A DNA stretch of 64,000 bases from Ceratotherium simum simum. Taxonomy: Eukaryota; Chordata; Mammalia; Perissodactyla; Rhinocerotidae. The notes beneath the pieces were generated by a model. It was not told the origin of the DNA. It did no database searches and saw nothing but the letters and a program-made list of their open reading frames with translations. The stretch spans positions 326,203 to 390,202 of the forward strand of contig NW_004454289.1 of assembly GCF_000283155.1 (NCBI RefSeq), in the 5' to 3' direction. How positions within the stretch are numbered: the stretch's first letter is position 1; each line of letters begins with the position of its first letter. The translations under genes and the position numbers were made by a program. Below, piece after piece: positions 23,487 through 34,949 of this stretch.

Positions 23487-25394
23487 CGATATTTCTGCAT
23501 CCTAAAGATAAAGCAAAAATCTTCTTTGGAATAGACGGATTTTGTGTCATTTTCTGTGAACTAAAGCGATTCAATGTCTCTTCTGGATTGTTTCTGCATT
23601 TCACGAACACGAGTTGAATCACTCAGAGCTGAAAAACAGTCTGAAACCAGTATCCATCAATACTTGGTTGATGAGCCAACCCATTCCTGGTTGCCTTCGT
23701 CCACTAGAGCCAGCGAAGCGATCCGTTCCACCAATGTTTCTCACTATGAACTCCAAGTGGAAATAGGAAGAGGATTTGGTAACTGGACTTCTGTCCGTCT
23801 TGCATGGCCTACTCCTACAGGAACCCTGGTGACTACAAAAATTACAAATCTGGAAGACTGCACTGACGAACGCCTGAAAGCTTTACAGAAAACAGTGATT
23901 CTATCCCACTTTTTCCGGCACCCCAATATTACAACTTACTGGACTGTTTTCACTGTTGGCAGCTGGCTTTGGGTTATTTCTCCATTTATGGCCTATGGTT
24001 CAGCAAGTCAACTCTTGAGGACTTACTTTCCTGAAGGAATGAGTGAACCTTTAATAAGAAACATTCTCTTTGGAGCAGTGAGAGGGTTGAACTATCTGCA
24101 CTAGAATGGCTGTATTCACAGGAGTTTTAAAGCCAGCCATATCCTCATTTCTGGTGATGGCCTAGTGACACTCTCTTGCCTGTCCCATCTGCATAGTCTG
24201 GTTAAGCACGGACAGAGGCATAGGGCTGTGTATGACTTCCCACAGTTCAGCACGTCAGTGCAGCCATGGCTGAGTCCAGAACTCCTGAGACACGATTTAC
24301 ATGGATATAATGTGAAGTCAGATATTTACAGTGTTGGGATTACAGCATGTGAATTGGCCAGTGGGCAGGTACGTTTCCAGGACATGCATAGGACTCAGAT
24401 GCTTTTACAGAAACTAAAAGGTCCTCCTTACAGCCCATTGGATATCAGTATTTTCCCTCAGTCAGAATCAAGAATGAATTCCCGATCGGGTGTAGACTCT
24501 GGGGTTGGAGAAAGTGTACTTGCCTCCAGTGGAACTCGTACAGTCAATAGTGACAGATTGCAAACGCCATCCTCAAAAGCTTTCTCTCCTGCCTTCTTTA
24601 GCTTGGTACAGCTCTGTTTGCAACAAGATCCTGAGAAAAGGCCATCAGCAAGCTATTTATTGTCCCATGTTTTCTTCAAACAGATGAAAAAAGAAAGCCA
24701 GGATTCAGTTCTTTCAGTGCCGCCTCCTGCTTGTCACAAGCCATCAACAGCACTGCCTCCAGCCTCCCCCTGCACTGAGCCAGAATGTGACTTTCCTGAT
24801 GAGAAAGCATCCGACTGGGAATTCTAGGGCTGCCACGTCCTTTTATGTCCTATATACTTGACATCTTCTCCCTGCTGCTTTCCCTTCTTTATTTCTAGGT
24901 ACAAATACTAGAATTATACTTGAAAATACAGTTGGTGCACTGGAGAATCTGTCATTTCAAACCACTCTGTTCAAAGGATCATGGGTGTATAGCCCTTTGG
25001 TCAGCTCAGAGTGTTGTTATAACTCCAGAGAAACTTCGGAATTATTCATCTAGCTACATTTAGTGTCACTGTTCTCAAGTTTTTCCCCAAGCTGTGACTG
25101 ACTCCTCTCCTTGATCTCTCACTACTGAGCCAGTTGATTGTTTCAGCATTTTGCTGCCCTCAGGGGAATGAGCCCTCAGAGGACAGTGCCTCCAGGTACA
25201 TTTTTTACCTCCAGGTTCTCTAGCCTTTTTGATCAGCTATTGTTAGATCAACAGGCTAGTTTATCCTGGCATCAAACCCTTTTTTGGTAGAAGGGAAAAT
25301 GTTTATACTTACCCATTTTTTTCTGTTAATACTTATGGTAATATCAAACTGAGCCTCACATTAAATGATTCACTTGAAATAAATAAATAAATAA
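23311..25394 (+). pseudogene. STRADB: STRADB retrocopy (processed pseudogene) with one nonsense codon
   Basis: An intronless copy of STRADB mRNA. STRADB is the STE20-like pseudokinase that, with MO25/CAB39, activates LKB1/STK11. It consists of a GC-rich 5' UTR (23311-23573), a coding region from ATG 23574 to TAG 24827, a 3' UTR, and an (AAAT)n-type tail at about 25377-25394. The product starts 'MSLLDCFCISRTRVESLR' and ends 'PDEKASDWEF'. Recognisable blocks are 'SHYELQVEIGRGFGNWTS', 'WTVFTVGSWLWVISPFMAY', 'WLSPELLRHDLHGYNVKSD' and 'FSLVQLCLQQDPEKRPSA'. The only break is codon 177 (24102-24104), a TAG where STRADB has Gln before 'NGCIHRS'. The frame is open on both sides for 417 codons in total, against 418 residues in the human protein. 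The conserved VAIK-type Lys is kept ('VTTKITN'). It lies inside a plus-strand L1. As it stands it could give at most a 176-residue N-terminal piece. Confidence 0.95.
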
Positions 25395-28300
25395 GTAGAC
25401 ATTGCTGCCAATTTTACAGAAATAACAAGGATTATAAAAGAGTACTGTGAACACTTGGACACCAAAAATTGGACACAGATAAAATGGACAAATCCCTAGA
25501 TATAAACAACCTACCAAGACTGAATCATGAAGATACAGAAAATCTGAACAGACTTATAATTAGTAAGTAGATTGAATCAGTAATTAAGAACCTCAATGAA
25601 GAAAATCCAAGAATAGAGAGCGACACTGGTGAATTCTATCAAATATTTAAAGAAGAATGAATTCCAATCCTCCCCAAACCTTTCCCAAAAGAAGAGGTGG
25701 TAACACTTCTAAACTTATTTTTTGAGGCCAGTATTACCTTCATACTAAAGCCAGAGAAAGAAACTACAAGCAAAAACTACAGACCAATATCCCTGATTAA
25801 TATAGATATAAAAACCCTCCAAAAATAGTAGAAAACTGAATTCAACAGCACATTAAAAGGCTTATACTTCATGACCAAGTGGAATTTATTCCTGCAGTGC
25901 AAGGATAATTGAACATAAAAAAAATCAATGAATGTAATACACCACATTTACAGAATGAAGGAAAGAAAGCACATGAAAATTAATTAATACAGAAAAAACA
26001 TTTAACAAAATTCAACACCTTTTGATGATAAAAACACTCAAACAATTAGAAATAGAAGGAAACTACTTCAACCTAATAAAGGCCATATAAGATAGGCCCA
26101 CAGCTAACATCATCCTCAATGGTGACAGACTGAAAATTTTTCCTCTAAGATAAGGAACAAGAAAAAGACGCCTACTTTACCACCTTCTATTGAACATAGT
26201 ACTGTAAATCCTAGCCAGAGCAATTAGGTAAGAAAAAGAAATAAAATGCATCCAAATTGTAAAGAAGTAAAATTCAAATATCGTTTTCAAACAGCATGGT
26301 ATTATGTGTAGAAAATCCTATAGATTCCATGGGTGTGTGTTAGGGGGGACTGTTACATCTAATAAACGAATTCAACAAAGTTGCAGTATACCAAATCAAC
26401 ACACAAAAATCAGAGTTGTGTTTCCACACTCTAAAAATGAACAATTTGATAAAGAAATTAAGAAAACAATAACATGAAGCATCAAAAAGAATAAAATACT
26501 TAGGAATAAACAACCAGGGAGGTGAAAGATTTATACAATGAAAACTACAAAACATTGCTGAAAGAAATTAATGATATCATTACATATTAAGACATACCAT
26601 GTTCATGGATTGGAAAACTTAATATTGTTAAGATATCAATACTATGCAAAATCTACAGATTCAATGGAATTCCTGTCAAAATCTCAATGGTTTTTGTTTT
26701 TGGTTTGTTTGTTTGGTTGGGGTTTTTTTTGTTTTGTTTTTTTGGGTTTTTTTTTTTTTTCTTGCAGAAATAGAAAAATCCATCCTAAACGTCTTATAGA
26801 ATCTCAAGGGACCCCAAATACCCAAAATAACCTTGAAAAAGAATAATAAAATTTGAGAACACATATTTCCTGATTAAAAATTTACTGCAAATCTATAGTA
26901 ATCAAAACAATGTGAACTGAGATAAAGACAGACATATAGATTAGTGGAATAAAATAGACACCCCAGAAATAAATCATCACATATTTGGTTAAATGATTTT
27001 CAATAAGTTTAATGGGGAAAGGATGGTCTTTTCACAAAATGGGATTGGGAAAACTGGATTACACTTGCAAAGGAATAAAATTGGAGGCCAGCCTGGTGGT
27101 GTAGTGGTTAAGTTCACATGCTCTGTTTCAGGAGTGCTGGGTTCACAGATTCGGATCCTGGGCACAGACCTATGCACTGCTTATCAAGCCATGCTGTGGC
27201 AGGCATCCCACATGTAAAGTAGAGGAAGATGGTCACGGATGTTAGCCCAGGGCCAATCTTCCTCAGCAAAAAGAGGAGGATTGGCAACAGATTTTAGCTC
27301 AGGGCTAATCTTCCTCACAAAAAAAAAAAAAGCATAAAATTGGACTCATCTTATATCATAAAAAATTAATTCAAAATGGATCAAAGACCTAAACATAATA
27401 CATAAAACTATAAATCTCTTAGATGAAAACATGGAAATATTCATGATATTGGATTTGGCTACAATTTCTTGGATATGACACCAAAACACAGGCAATAAAA
27501 GAAAGAATGGATAAATAAGACTTCATAAAAATTAAAAACTTTTTTGCATCACAGGACTCAATGAACAGAGTGAAGAGTCAACCACAGAATGGGAGAAAAT
27601 ATTTGCAAATCATATACATGATAAAGAGTTAATATACAGAATATATAAGGAACTCCTACAACTCAACACTGACAACAAAAGTCACTTAAAAATGGGTCAA
27701 GAACTTGAATAGACATTTCTCAAAAGCAGATATACAAGTGGCCAATAAATACATGAAAAAATACTCAGCATGCCTAATCATTAGATAAATGCAAATCAAA
27801 ACAATAAGATACACCCATTAGAATGGCTATTATTTTCCAAAAAGCATAAAATAATGTGTTGGTGAGGATATGGAGAAATTGGAACCCTTTGTGCACTTTT
27901 GGTGGGAATGTAAATGATGTAGCCAGTGTGGAAAACAAGTGGCACTTCCTCAAAAAAATGATCCAGCAATTCCACATCTGAGTGTATACACAAAAGAATT
28001 GAAAGGTAGGTCTTGAAGAGATATTTTTGTACCCATATTCACGGAAGCATTATTCACAACAGCCAAAATGTAGAAATAACCCAATTGTCCATTGATGTTT
28101 GAACGGATAAAGAAAAGGGATAAACATTCAATGGAATATTATTCAGCCTTTAAAAGGAAGAAAATTCTGACACATGCTACAATATGGATGAACCTTTAGG
28201 GCATAGGACATAATGTGCTAAGTTAAATAAACCAGTCACAAAAAGACAAGTACTATATTATTCCTCTTATATGAAGTATCTAGAGTACTCAAATTCATAG

Positions 28301-28530
28301 AGACAGAAAGAAGCAGGGAGTTGCCAGGGGCTGGGGATAGAGGTAGAGAATGGTGAGTTATTGTATAATGGGTACAGAATTTCAGTTATGCAAAATGAAG
28401 AATTCTGCTGATGGATAGTGGTTATGGTTGCACAACAATGTGAATGTATTTGATACCACTGAATTGTACACTTAAAAATAGTTAAGATGGTAAATCTAAT
28501 GTTATCTATGTTTTTCCACAATTAAAAATT
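25395..28530 (+). mobile_element. L1 ORF2 and 3' end, continuing after the retrocopy
   Basis: Sense L1 resumes ('acattgctgccaattttaca'), passing through RT-region sequence (25740-26260), the ORF2 C-terminal region and the 3' UTR ('gaatattattcagccttta' at 28134, 'gttgccaggggctggggata' at 28319). It ends near 'ccacaattaaaaattaaaaag' at about 28530. Together with 21480-23310 it forms one L1 split by STRADB. A G/T-rich run 26693-26760 is a local expansion. No intact ORF. Confidence 0.85.
27086..27332 (+). mobile_element. ERE SINE
   Basis: Plus-strand ERE 'ggaggccagcctggtggtgt', 'agattcggatcctgggcaca', 'catgctgtggcaggcatccc', two tail modules and a 13-A tail. Target duplication ggaataaaattgga against gcataaaattgga. 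Confidence 0.94.
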
Positions 28531-28534
28531 AAAA

Positions 28535-30221
28535 AGACTCAAGGAAATATGAATAATTAAGTAAGCAAAGAAAATGATGCAAAGAGAAATTCTGAAACTG
28601 AAAAGTACAGTAATTGAAATGAAAATCTCATAAGAATGATTCAACGATATATTTGACAAAGCAGAAGAAAATATCACCAAACTTGAAGATAACAATTGAA
28701 ATCCAGCCTGAGGAGCAGAAGAAAAATTAACAGAACCTAATGGACTTGTGGGACACAGTTTATTGACACCATCAACTGTACCAACATGTGCATTATAGGA
28801 ATCCTAGAAAGAAAAGAGAGGGAAAGGGGCAGAAAAATATTTGAAGAAATAATACTTTAAAAAACAAACTTCACAAATCCATGTGTAGATTCACACATCC
28901 ATGAAGCTCAATGAACTCCAAGCTGGATAAACACAAATAGACTCACACCAAGAGATATGATAATCATTTGTCAAAATCCAAAGACAAAGAGTGAATTTTG
29001 AAAGCAGAAAGAGAAGTGATTCATCAAAAACAAGAGATCCTCAAAAAAGTTAACAGCTGATATGTCATCAGAAAACATTGTGGGCAGAAGTCAGTGGGAT
29101 TACATATTTAATGTCTTGAAAGAAAAATACTGTCAACCAGGAATTCTATGTCTGGCAGAACTATCCCTCAAGCATGAAGGATAAATTAAGACATTTACAG
29201 ATAAACAAAAGCTGAGGTAGTTTATTACCAGTAGACCTGCCCTACAAGAAATACTAAAGGGAGTCCTTTGGGCTGAAATGAAAGGATTTAGATGTATTAG
29301 TTTGCTAGGGCTGCCATAACAAAATACCATAGAATGGTGGCTTAAACAATATCAATTTATTTTCTTACAGTTCTGGAGGCTAGAAGTCTGGTTTCCTCTA
29401 AGGCCTCTTTCCTTGGCTAGAAGATGCCTGTGTCCTCATGGTCTTTCCTCTCTGTAAAGTGCCTCCCTTGTGTCTGTGTGTCCAAATTTCCTCTTCTTAT
29501 TAGGACACTCATCAGGTTGGATTAGTGCCCACACCAATGACCTCATTTAACCTTAATTACCTCTTTAAACACCTATCTCCAAACATAGTCACATTTTCAG
29601 AAACTAGGCTTTAGGGCTTTAACATATCAATTTTAGTGGTACACAATTTAGCCCATACCATCTTGTACATTCAATAACTTGAAGCCATAATAAAAAATAA
29701 CAAACATTAGTAAAGGTAACTACTTCATAGGTAAATATAAAAGTATTATTTTGGCTTGGTTTATAACTTATTCCCTTTTTTGTATGATTTAAAAGGCAAA
29801 TGAGTAAAGCAATAGTTAAAAATCTATGTTAATGGGCATACAACGTATAAACATGTAATCTGTGACAATAAGTTTAAGGGTGAGGGACTGAGATTTATAG
29901 GAGCACTGTTTGTATACTATTAAAGCCAAGTTGGCATTATTCAAACTAGCCTTTTATAAGTCTAATATTTTAATTGTAATCCCCAAGGTACCACTAAAAA
30001 AGTAACTAAAATATACACATAAGGAAAGAAGAATCAAAATGGGTCACTACAAAAAGAAACCAAGTAAATACAATAAAGGCAGTAATGGAGGAATTGAGGT
30101 ACAAAAAAAGGGACACACAAAACAAAAAGAAATAAAAAGCAGAAGTAAATTCTTCTTTATCAGTAAACATTAAATCTCAATGAATTAAACTCTCCTGTTA
30201 AAGCACCGAAATTGGCAGATT
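28535..30221 (+). mobile_element. Old L1, ORF1-end/inter-ORF region, split by a MaLR LTR
   Basis: Sense L1 with 'gaaagagaagtgattcatca' and 'ctgccctacaagaaatacta' (about 29010-29270), the inter-ORF block. It resumes after 29670 and runs to about 30221, where a minus-strand L1 3' end begins. No coding capacity. Confidence 0.7.
29296..29668 (-). mobile_element. MaLR-type LTR (MLT1/MST-like)
   Basis: The plus strand starts 'gtattagtttgctagggctg' (reverse complement of the usual LTR 3' end) and contains 'acagttctggaggctagaag' and 'ctcctcttcttattagg'-like sequence. It ends near 'tagcccatacca'. The layout fits a MaLR LTR (ERVL-related, non-autonomous) in the minus orientation. Confidence 0.8.
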
Positions 30222-33200
30222 AGATTTTTTATTGGGATCTAATTGACATGTGTAAGTTTAAGGTGTATAACATGTTGATTTGATACGTTTATATATTGCA
30301 ATATGATTACCACCATAGCATTAGCTAATACCTCTATCATGTCACAGTTTTCACTTCTTTTTTGAGGTGAGAACATTTAAGGTCTAGTCTCTTAGCAACA
30401 TTGAAGTTTATAATGCAGTATTGTTGACTATAATCAACTATGCTGTGCCTTAGATCTACTGAATTTATTCATCTTCTAACTGCAAGTTCTACTCTTAAAC
30501 AGCATCTCCCCAATCCCCCGACTCCCTAGCCTCTGATAACTACCATTCTACTCTCTATTTCTATGACTTTGGCTTTTTTAGATTCCACGTATAAGTGATA
30601 CCATACATTATTTGTCTTTCTGTCTGATTTATTTTACTTAGCATAATGTCCTTAAGACCCATCCATGTTGTCACAAATGGCAGAATTTCCTTCTTTCTCA
30701 TGGGGCTGAATAATATTCCATTGTACATACATACCACATCTTCTTTATCCATTCATCTGTTGATGGACATTTAAGTTGTTTTCATATCTTGGCTATTGTG
30801 AATAATGCTGCAAATAAACATGGGAGTGCAGATGTCTTTTGACATGTTATTTTGGTCTCCTTTGAATATATATCCAGAAGTGGAATTCTTGGATCATATG
30901 GTAGTTCTCTTTTTAATTTTTTGAGGAACCTCTATACTGTTTTACATAGTGGCTGAACCAACTTACATTCCCACCAACAGTGCACAAGTGTTCGTTTTTC
31001 TCCACATCCTCACCAACACTTATCTTTTTTTCTTGATGATAGACAATTTAACAGGTGTGAGATGATATCTCATTGCTGTTTTGATTTTCATTAGCCTGAT
31101 GATTAGTGATGTTGGGCATCTTTTCATGTACCTGTTGGCCACTTGGGTGTCTTCTTTGGGAAAATGTCCATTCAGATCCTTTGTCCATTTTGTAATTGGA
31201 TAGTTTGTGTTTTGCTACTGAGCTGTATGAGTTCTTTCTGTAGTTTGGATATTAACCTCTTATCCAACATACGGTTTGCGAATATTTTTTCCCATTCCAT
31301 AGGCTGCCTTTTCATTTTGTTGATCATTTCTTTTGCTGTGCAGAAGCTTTTTAGTTTGATGTAGTCCCACTTGTTTATTTTTGCTTTTGTTTCTTGTGCT
31401 TTTGGTGTCAGATCCAAAAAATAATTGCCAAGACCTATGTCAAGGGGCTTCTTCCCTCTGTTTTCTTCTAGAATTTTTATGGTAAAGGTCTTATGTTTAG
31501 TTTTTGTCCATTTTCAGTTAATTTTTGTGAGTGGTGTGAAGGAGTGGTCCAATTTTATATTTCTGCATGTGGTTATCCAATTTGTCCACCACTATTGTTG
31601 AAGACTAGCCTTTTTCCATTGAGTATTCTTGGCTCCCTTGGCAAATATTAGATGACTGTATGTGGGGGTTTAATTCTGGGTTATCTATTGTGTTCCAGTA
31701 GTCTATGTGTCTATTTTTTATTCCATACTGGTTTTTGTGTGTGTGTGTGTGTGTGTGAGGAAGATCAGCCCTGAGCTAACATCCATGCCAATCCTCCTCT
31801 TTTTTGCTGAGGAAGATTGGCCCTGAGCTAACATCTATTGCCAATCCTCCTCCCCCCTCCTTTTGCTCCCCAAAGCACCAGTAGATAGTTGTATGTCATA
31901 GTTGCACATCCTGCTAGTTGCTGTATGTGGGATGCCACCTCAGCATGGCCGGACAAGCAGTGTGTCGGTGCGTGCCTGGGGTCTGAACCCTGGCCGCCAG
32001 TAGCAGAGCACGCGCACTTAACTGCTACGTTACGGGACTGGCCCCCAGTACCATACTGTTTTAATTACTATATCTTTGTAGTCTAGTTTGAAATCAGGAA
32101 GTGTGATGCCTCTGGCGTTGTTCTTTCTCAAGATTGCTGTGGCTGTTCAGGATCTTCTGTGGTTTCATACAAATTTTAGGATTGTTTTATCTATTTCTGT
32201 GAAAAATGCCACTGGAATTTTTGTAAGGATCACATTGAATCTATAGATGGCTTTGGGTAGTATGGACATTTTAACAATATTAATTTTTTTGATCCATAAA
32301 CAAGGGATACTTTTCCATTTGTTTGTGTCTTTTAATTTCATTCATCAAAGTCTTGTCATTTTCATTGCACAAATCTTTCACTTCGTTGGTTAAATTTATT
32401 CCTAGGTATTTTATTGTTTTTGATGCTATAGTGAATAGGATTGTTTTCTTTATTTCTTTTTCAGATATTTCATTGTTAGTGTATAGAAACGCAACTGATT
32501 TCTGTAAGTTCATTTTATATCTTGCAACTTTACTGAATTCATTGATTAGTTCCAATAGTTTTTGGTTGAGTCTTTAGGATTTTCTATATTTATGATCATA
32601 TTACCTGGAAATGATGACAATTTACTTCTTCTTTTCCAATTTAGATGCCTTGTATTTCTTTATCTTGCCTAATTGCTCTAGCTAGACTTCCAAACTATGT
32701 TGAATAGGAGTGGGGAGAGTGGACACCCTTGTCTTGTTCCTGATGTTAGAAGAAAAGATTTTAAGCATTCACCATCAAGTGTGATGTTAGCTGTGGGTTT
32801 GTTGTATATGGCCTTTATTATGTTGAGGTATGTTCCTTCTATACCCAATTTTTTCCAGGTTTCTATCATGAAAGGATATTGTATTTTGTCAAATGCTTTT
32901 TTCTGCATCTATTGAAATGATCATGTAATTTTTATCTTTCATTCTATTCTGTTATATCACATTTATTGATTTGCTTATGTTGAATCATCCTTGCATACCA
33001 GGAATAAATCCCACTTGGTCATGATATATGATCCTTTTAATGTTATTGAATTCAGTTTGATAATATTTTTATGAGAACTTTTGCATCTATATTCGTCAGG
33101 GATATTGGTCTATAGATTTCTTTTCTTGTAGCGTCATTATGTACCTTGGTAGAAGGGTAATACTGGCCTCATAAAGTGAGCTCGCAAATGTTTCCTCCTT

Positions 33201-34945
33201 TTGAATTTTTGGAAGATGTTGAGAAAGATTGGCATGAATTCTTTAAATGTTTGGTAGAACTCACTAGTGAAGCCATCTACTCCTTGGGCTTTTCTGACTT
33301 GGGAGGTTTTTGATTACTGATTCAATCTCCTTATTCACTATTGGTCTGTTCAGATTTCTTATTTCTTCATGATTCAGTCTTGGAAGGTTTACATCTAGGA
33401 ATTTATCCATTGCTTTTAGGTTATCCAATTTGCTGGCATATAAGTGTTCATAGTAGTCACTTATGATCCTACGCATTTCTGTAGTATCAGTTGTAATGTC
33501 TCCCCTTTCATTTCCGATTTTACTGATTTGAGTCTTCTCTCTCATTTTTCTTAGTCTAACTTTAACATTTTGGTTGTCAATTTTGTTTATCTTATTGTAA
33601 AACCACTTCTTAGTTTTGTTGATCTTTTCCATTGTTTTGTTGTTATTGTTTCTATTTTATTTCAACTCTGATCTCTGTTATTTCCTTCCTTCTGATAACT
33701 TTGGACTTTGTTCTTCTTTTCCTAGTTCCTTGAGGTGTAAAGTTACATTGTTTATTTGAGATCTATTTTCTTAATATATGCATTTATTGCTATAAACTTC
33801 CCCCTAAAAACTGCTTTTGCAGCATCCCGTATGTTTTTGTATGTTGTATTTTCATTTTCATTTGTTTCAAGATATTTTTGACTTCCCTTTTGCTTTCTTC
33901 TTTGTCTTATTGGTTGCTCAGGAGTGTGTTGTTAGGTTCCACGTGCTTGTAAATATTCCAGCTTTCCTCTTGTTTATTTCTAGTTTCATACCATTGTGCT
34001 TGGAAAAGATACGTAGTATGATTTCAGTCTTCTTAAACTTGCTAGGTCTTGTTTTGTAGCCTATCATATGATCTATCCTGGAAAATGTTCCATGTGCACT
34101 GGAGAATAGCGTGTACTCTGCTGCTGTTGGATGGAATGTTTTATATATGTCTTTTAGGGCCATTTGGCCTAATGTATGCTTCAAGTCCAAAGTTTGCTTG
34201 TTGATATTTTGCCTGGATGATCTATCCATTGCTGAAAGTGGGGTATTGAAGTCCTCTAGTATTATTGTATTGTTGTCTATTTCTCCCTTCAAATCTGTTA
34301 GTGTTTCTTAATATATTTATTTGCTCAGATGTTGGGTGCATATATATTTATGATTGTTATATCTTCTTGATGAGTTGACCCCTTTATCATTATATAATGA
34401 CCTTCTTGGTCTCTGTTTTTGGATTAAAGTCTATTTTATTGGATGCAAGTATAGCTATCCCTGCTTTCTTTTGGGTTCTACCTGCATGGAATATCTTTTG
34501 TCCATCCCTTCACTTTGAGCCTACATGTGCCCTTAAATCTGAAGTGTGTCTCTTATAGGAAGCATATAGTTGGGTCTTGTGTGTGTGTGTGTGTGTTTTT
34601 ATCCATCCAACCACTCTGTGTCTTTTGATTGGTGAATTCAATTCATTTACATTCAGAGAAATTATTGATATGTAAGGACTTACACCATCTTATTAATTGC
34701 TTTCTGGCTGTTTTGTAGTTCTATTGTTTCTTTTTTCCTCTATTTCTGCCTACCTTTTTAAATTGGTCATGTCCTGTGGTGGTATGCTCTGTTTCCCCTT
34801 TCTTTATCTTTTGTGAATCTATTCTAGGTTATTCCTTTGTGTTTATCATGAGGCTTAAAAAATACCTTATAGCTAAAACAGTCCATTTTAAGCTGATAGC
34901 AATTTAACTTTGACAGCATACAAAAACTCTCCCCTTTCACTCTCC
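30222..34945 (-). mobile_element. Long L1, minus strand, degenerate
   Basis: Its 3' end is on the left (30222-31100, with antisense 'ggctgaataatattccattg'). ORF2 is antisense through about 33700, and inter-ORF/ORF2-N sequence runs to about 34940. Minus-strand peptide pieces include the RT block '[19 protein letters not shown]' (32678-32908), 'NEKADITTDTTE'-like sequence with 'YYEHLYASKLDNL' (33264-33632), and a piece of the endonuclease domain (33918-34292). Frames are broken by many indels. (TG)n runs lie near 31737-31757 and 34579-34597. Confidence 0.88.
31737..32044 (-). mobile_element. ERE SINE (long-tail type) with a TG-repeat tail
   Basis: Minus-strand ERE whose tail has expanded to (TG)n, followed by both 'gaggaaga' modules, 'agttgctgtatgtgggatgc' and head 'gttacgggactggccc'. 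Target duplication around ccatactg(g)tttt. Moderately diverged. Confidence 0.93.
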
Positions 34946-34949
34946 CCTT

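Noticed and set aside
23221..23622. 133-codon open frames on both strands over the GC-rich block
   Set aside because: GC-rich 5' UTR sequence has few stop codons, so both frames are shadows of the STRADB 5' UTR.
31737..31757. TG repeats as regulatory Z-DNA elements
   Set aside because: They are tails of ERE or simple microsatellites, with nothing to tie them to a promoter.
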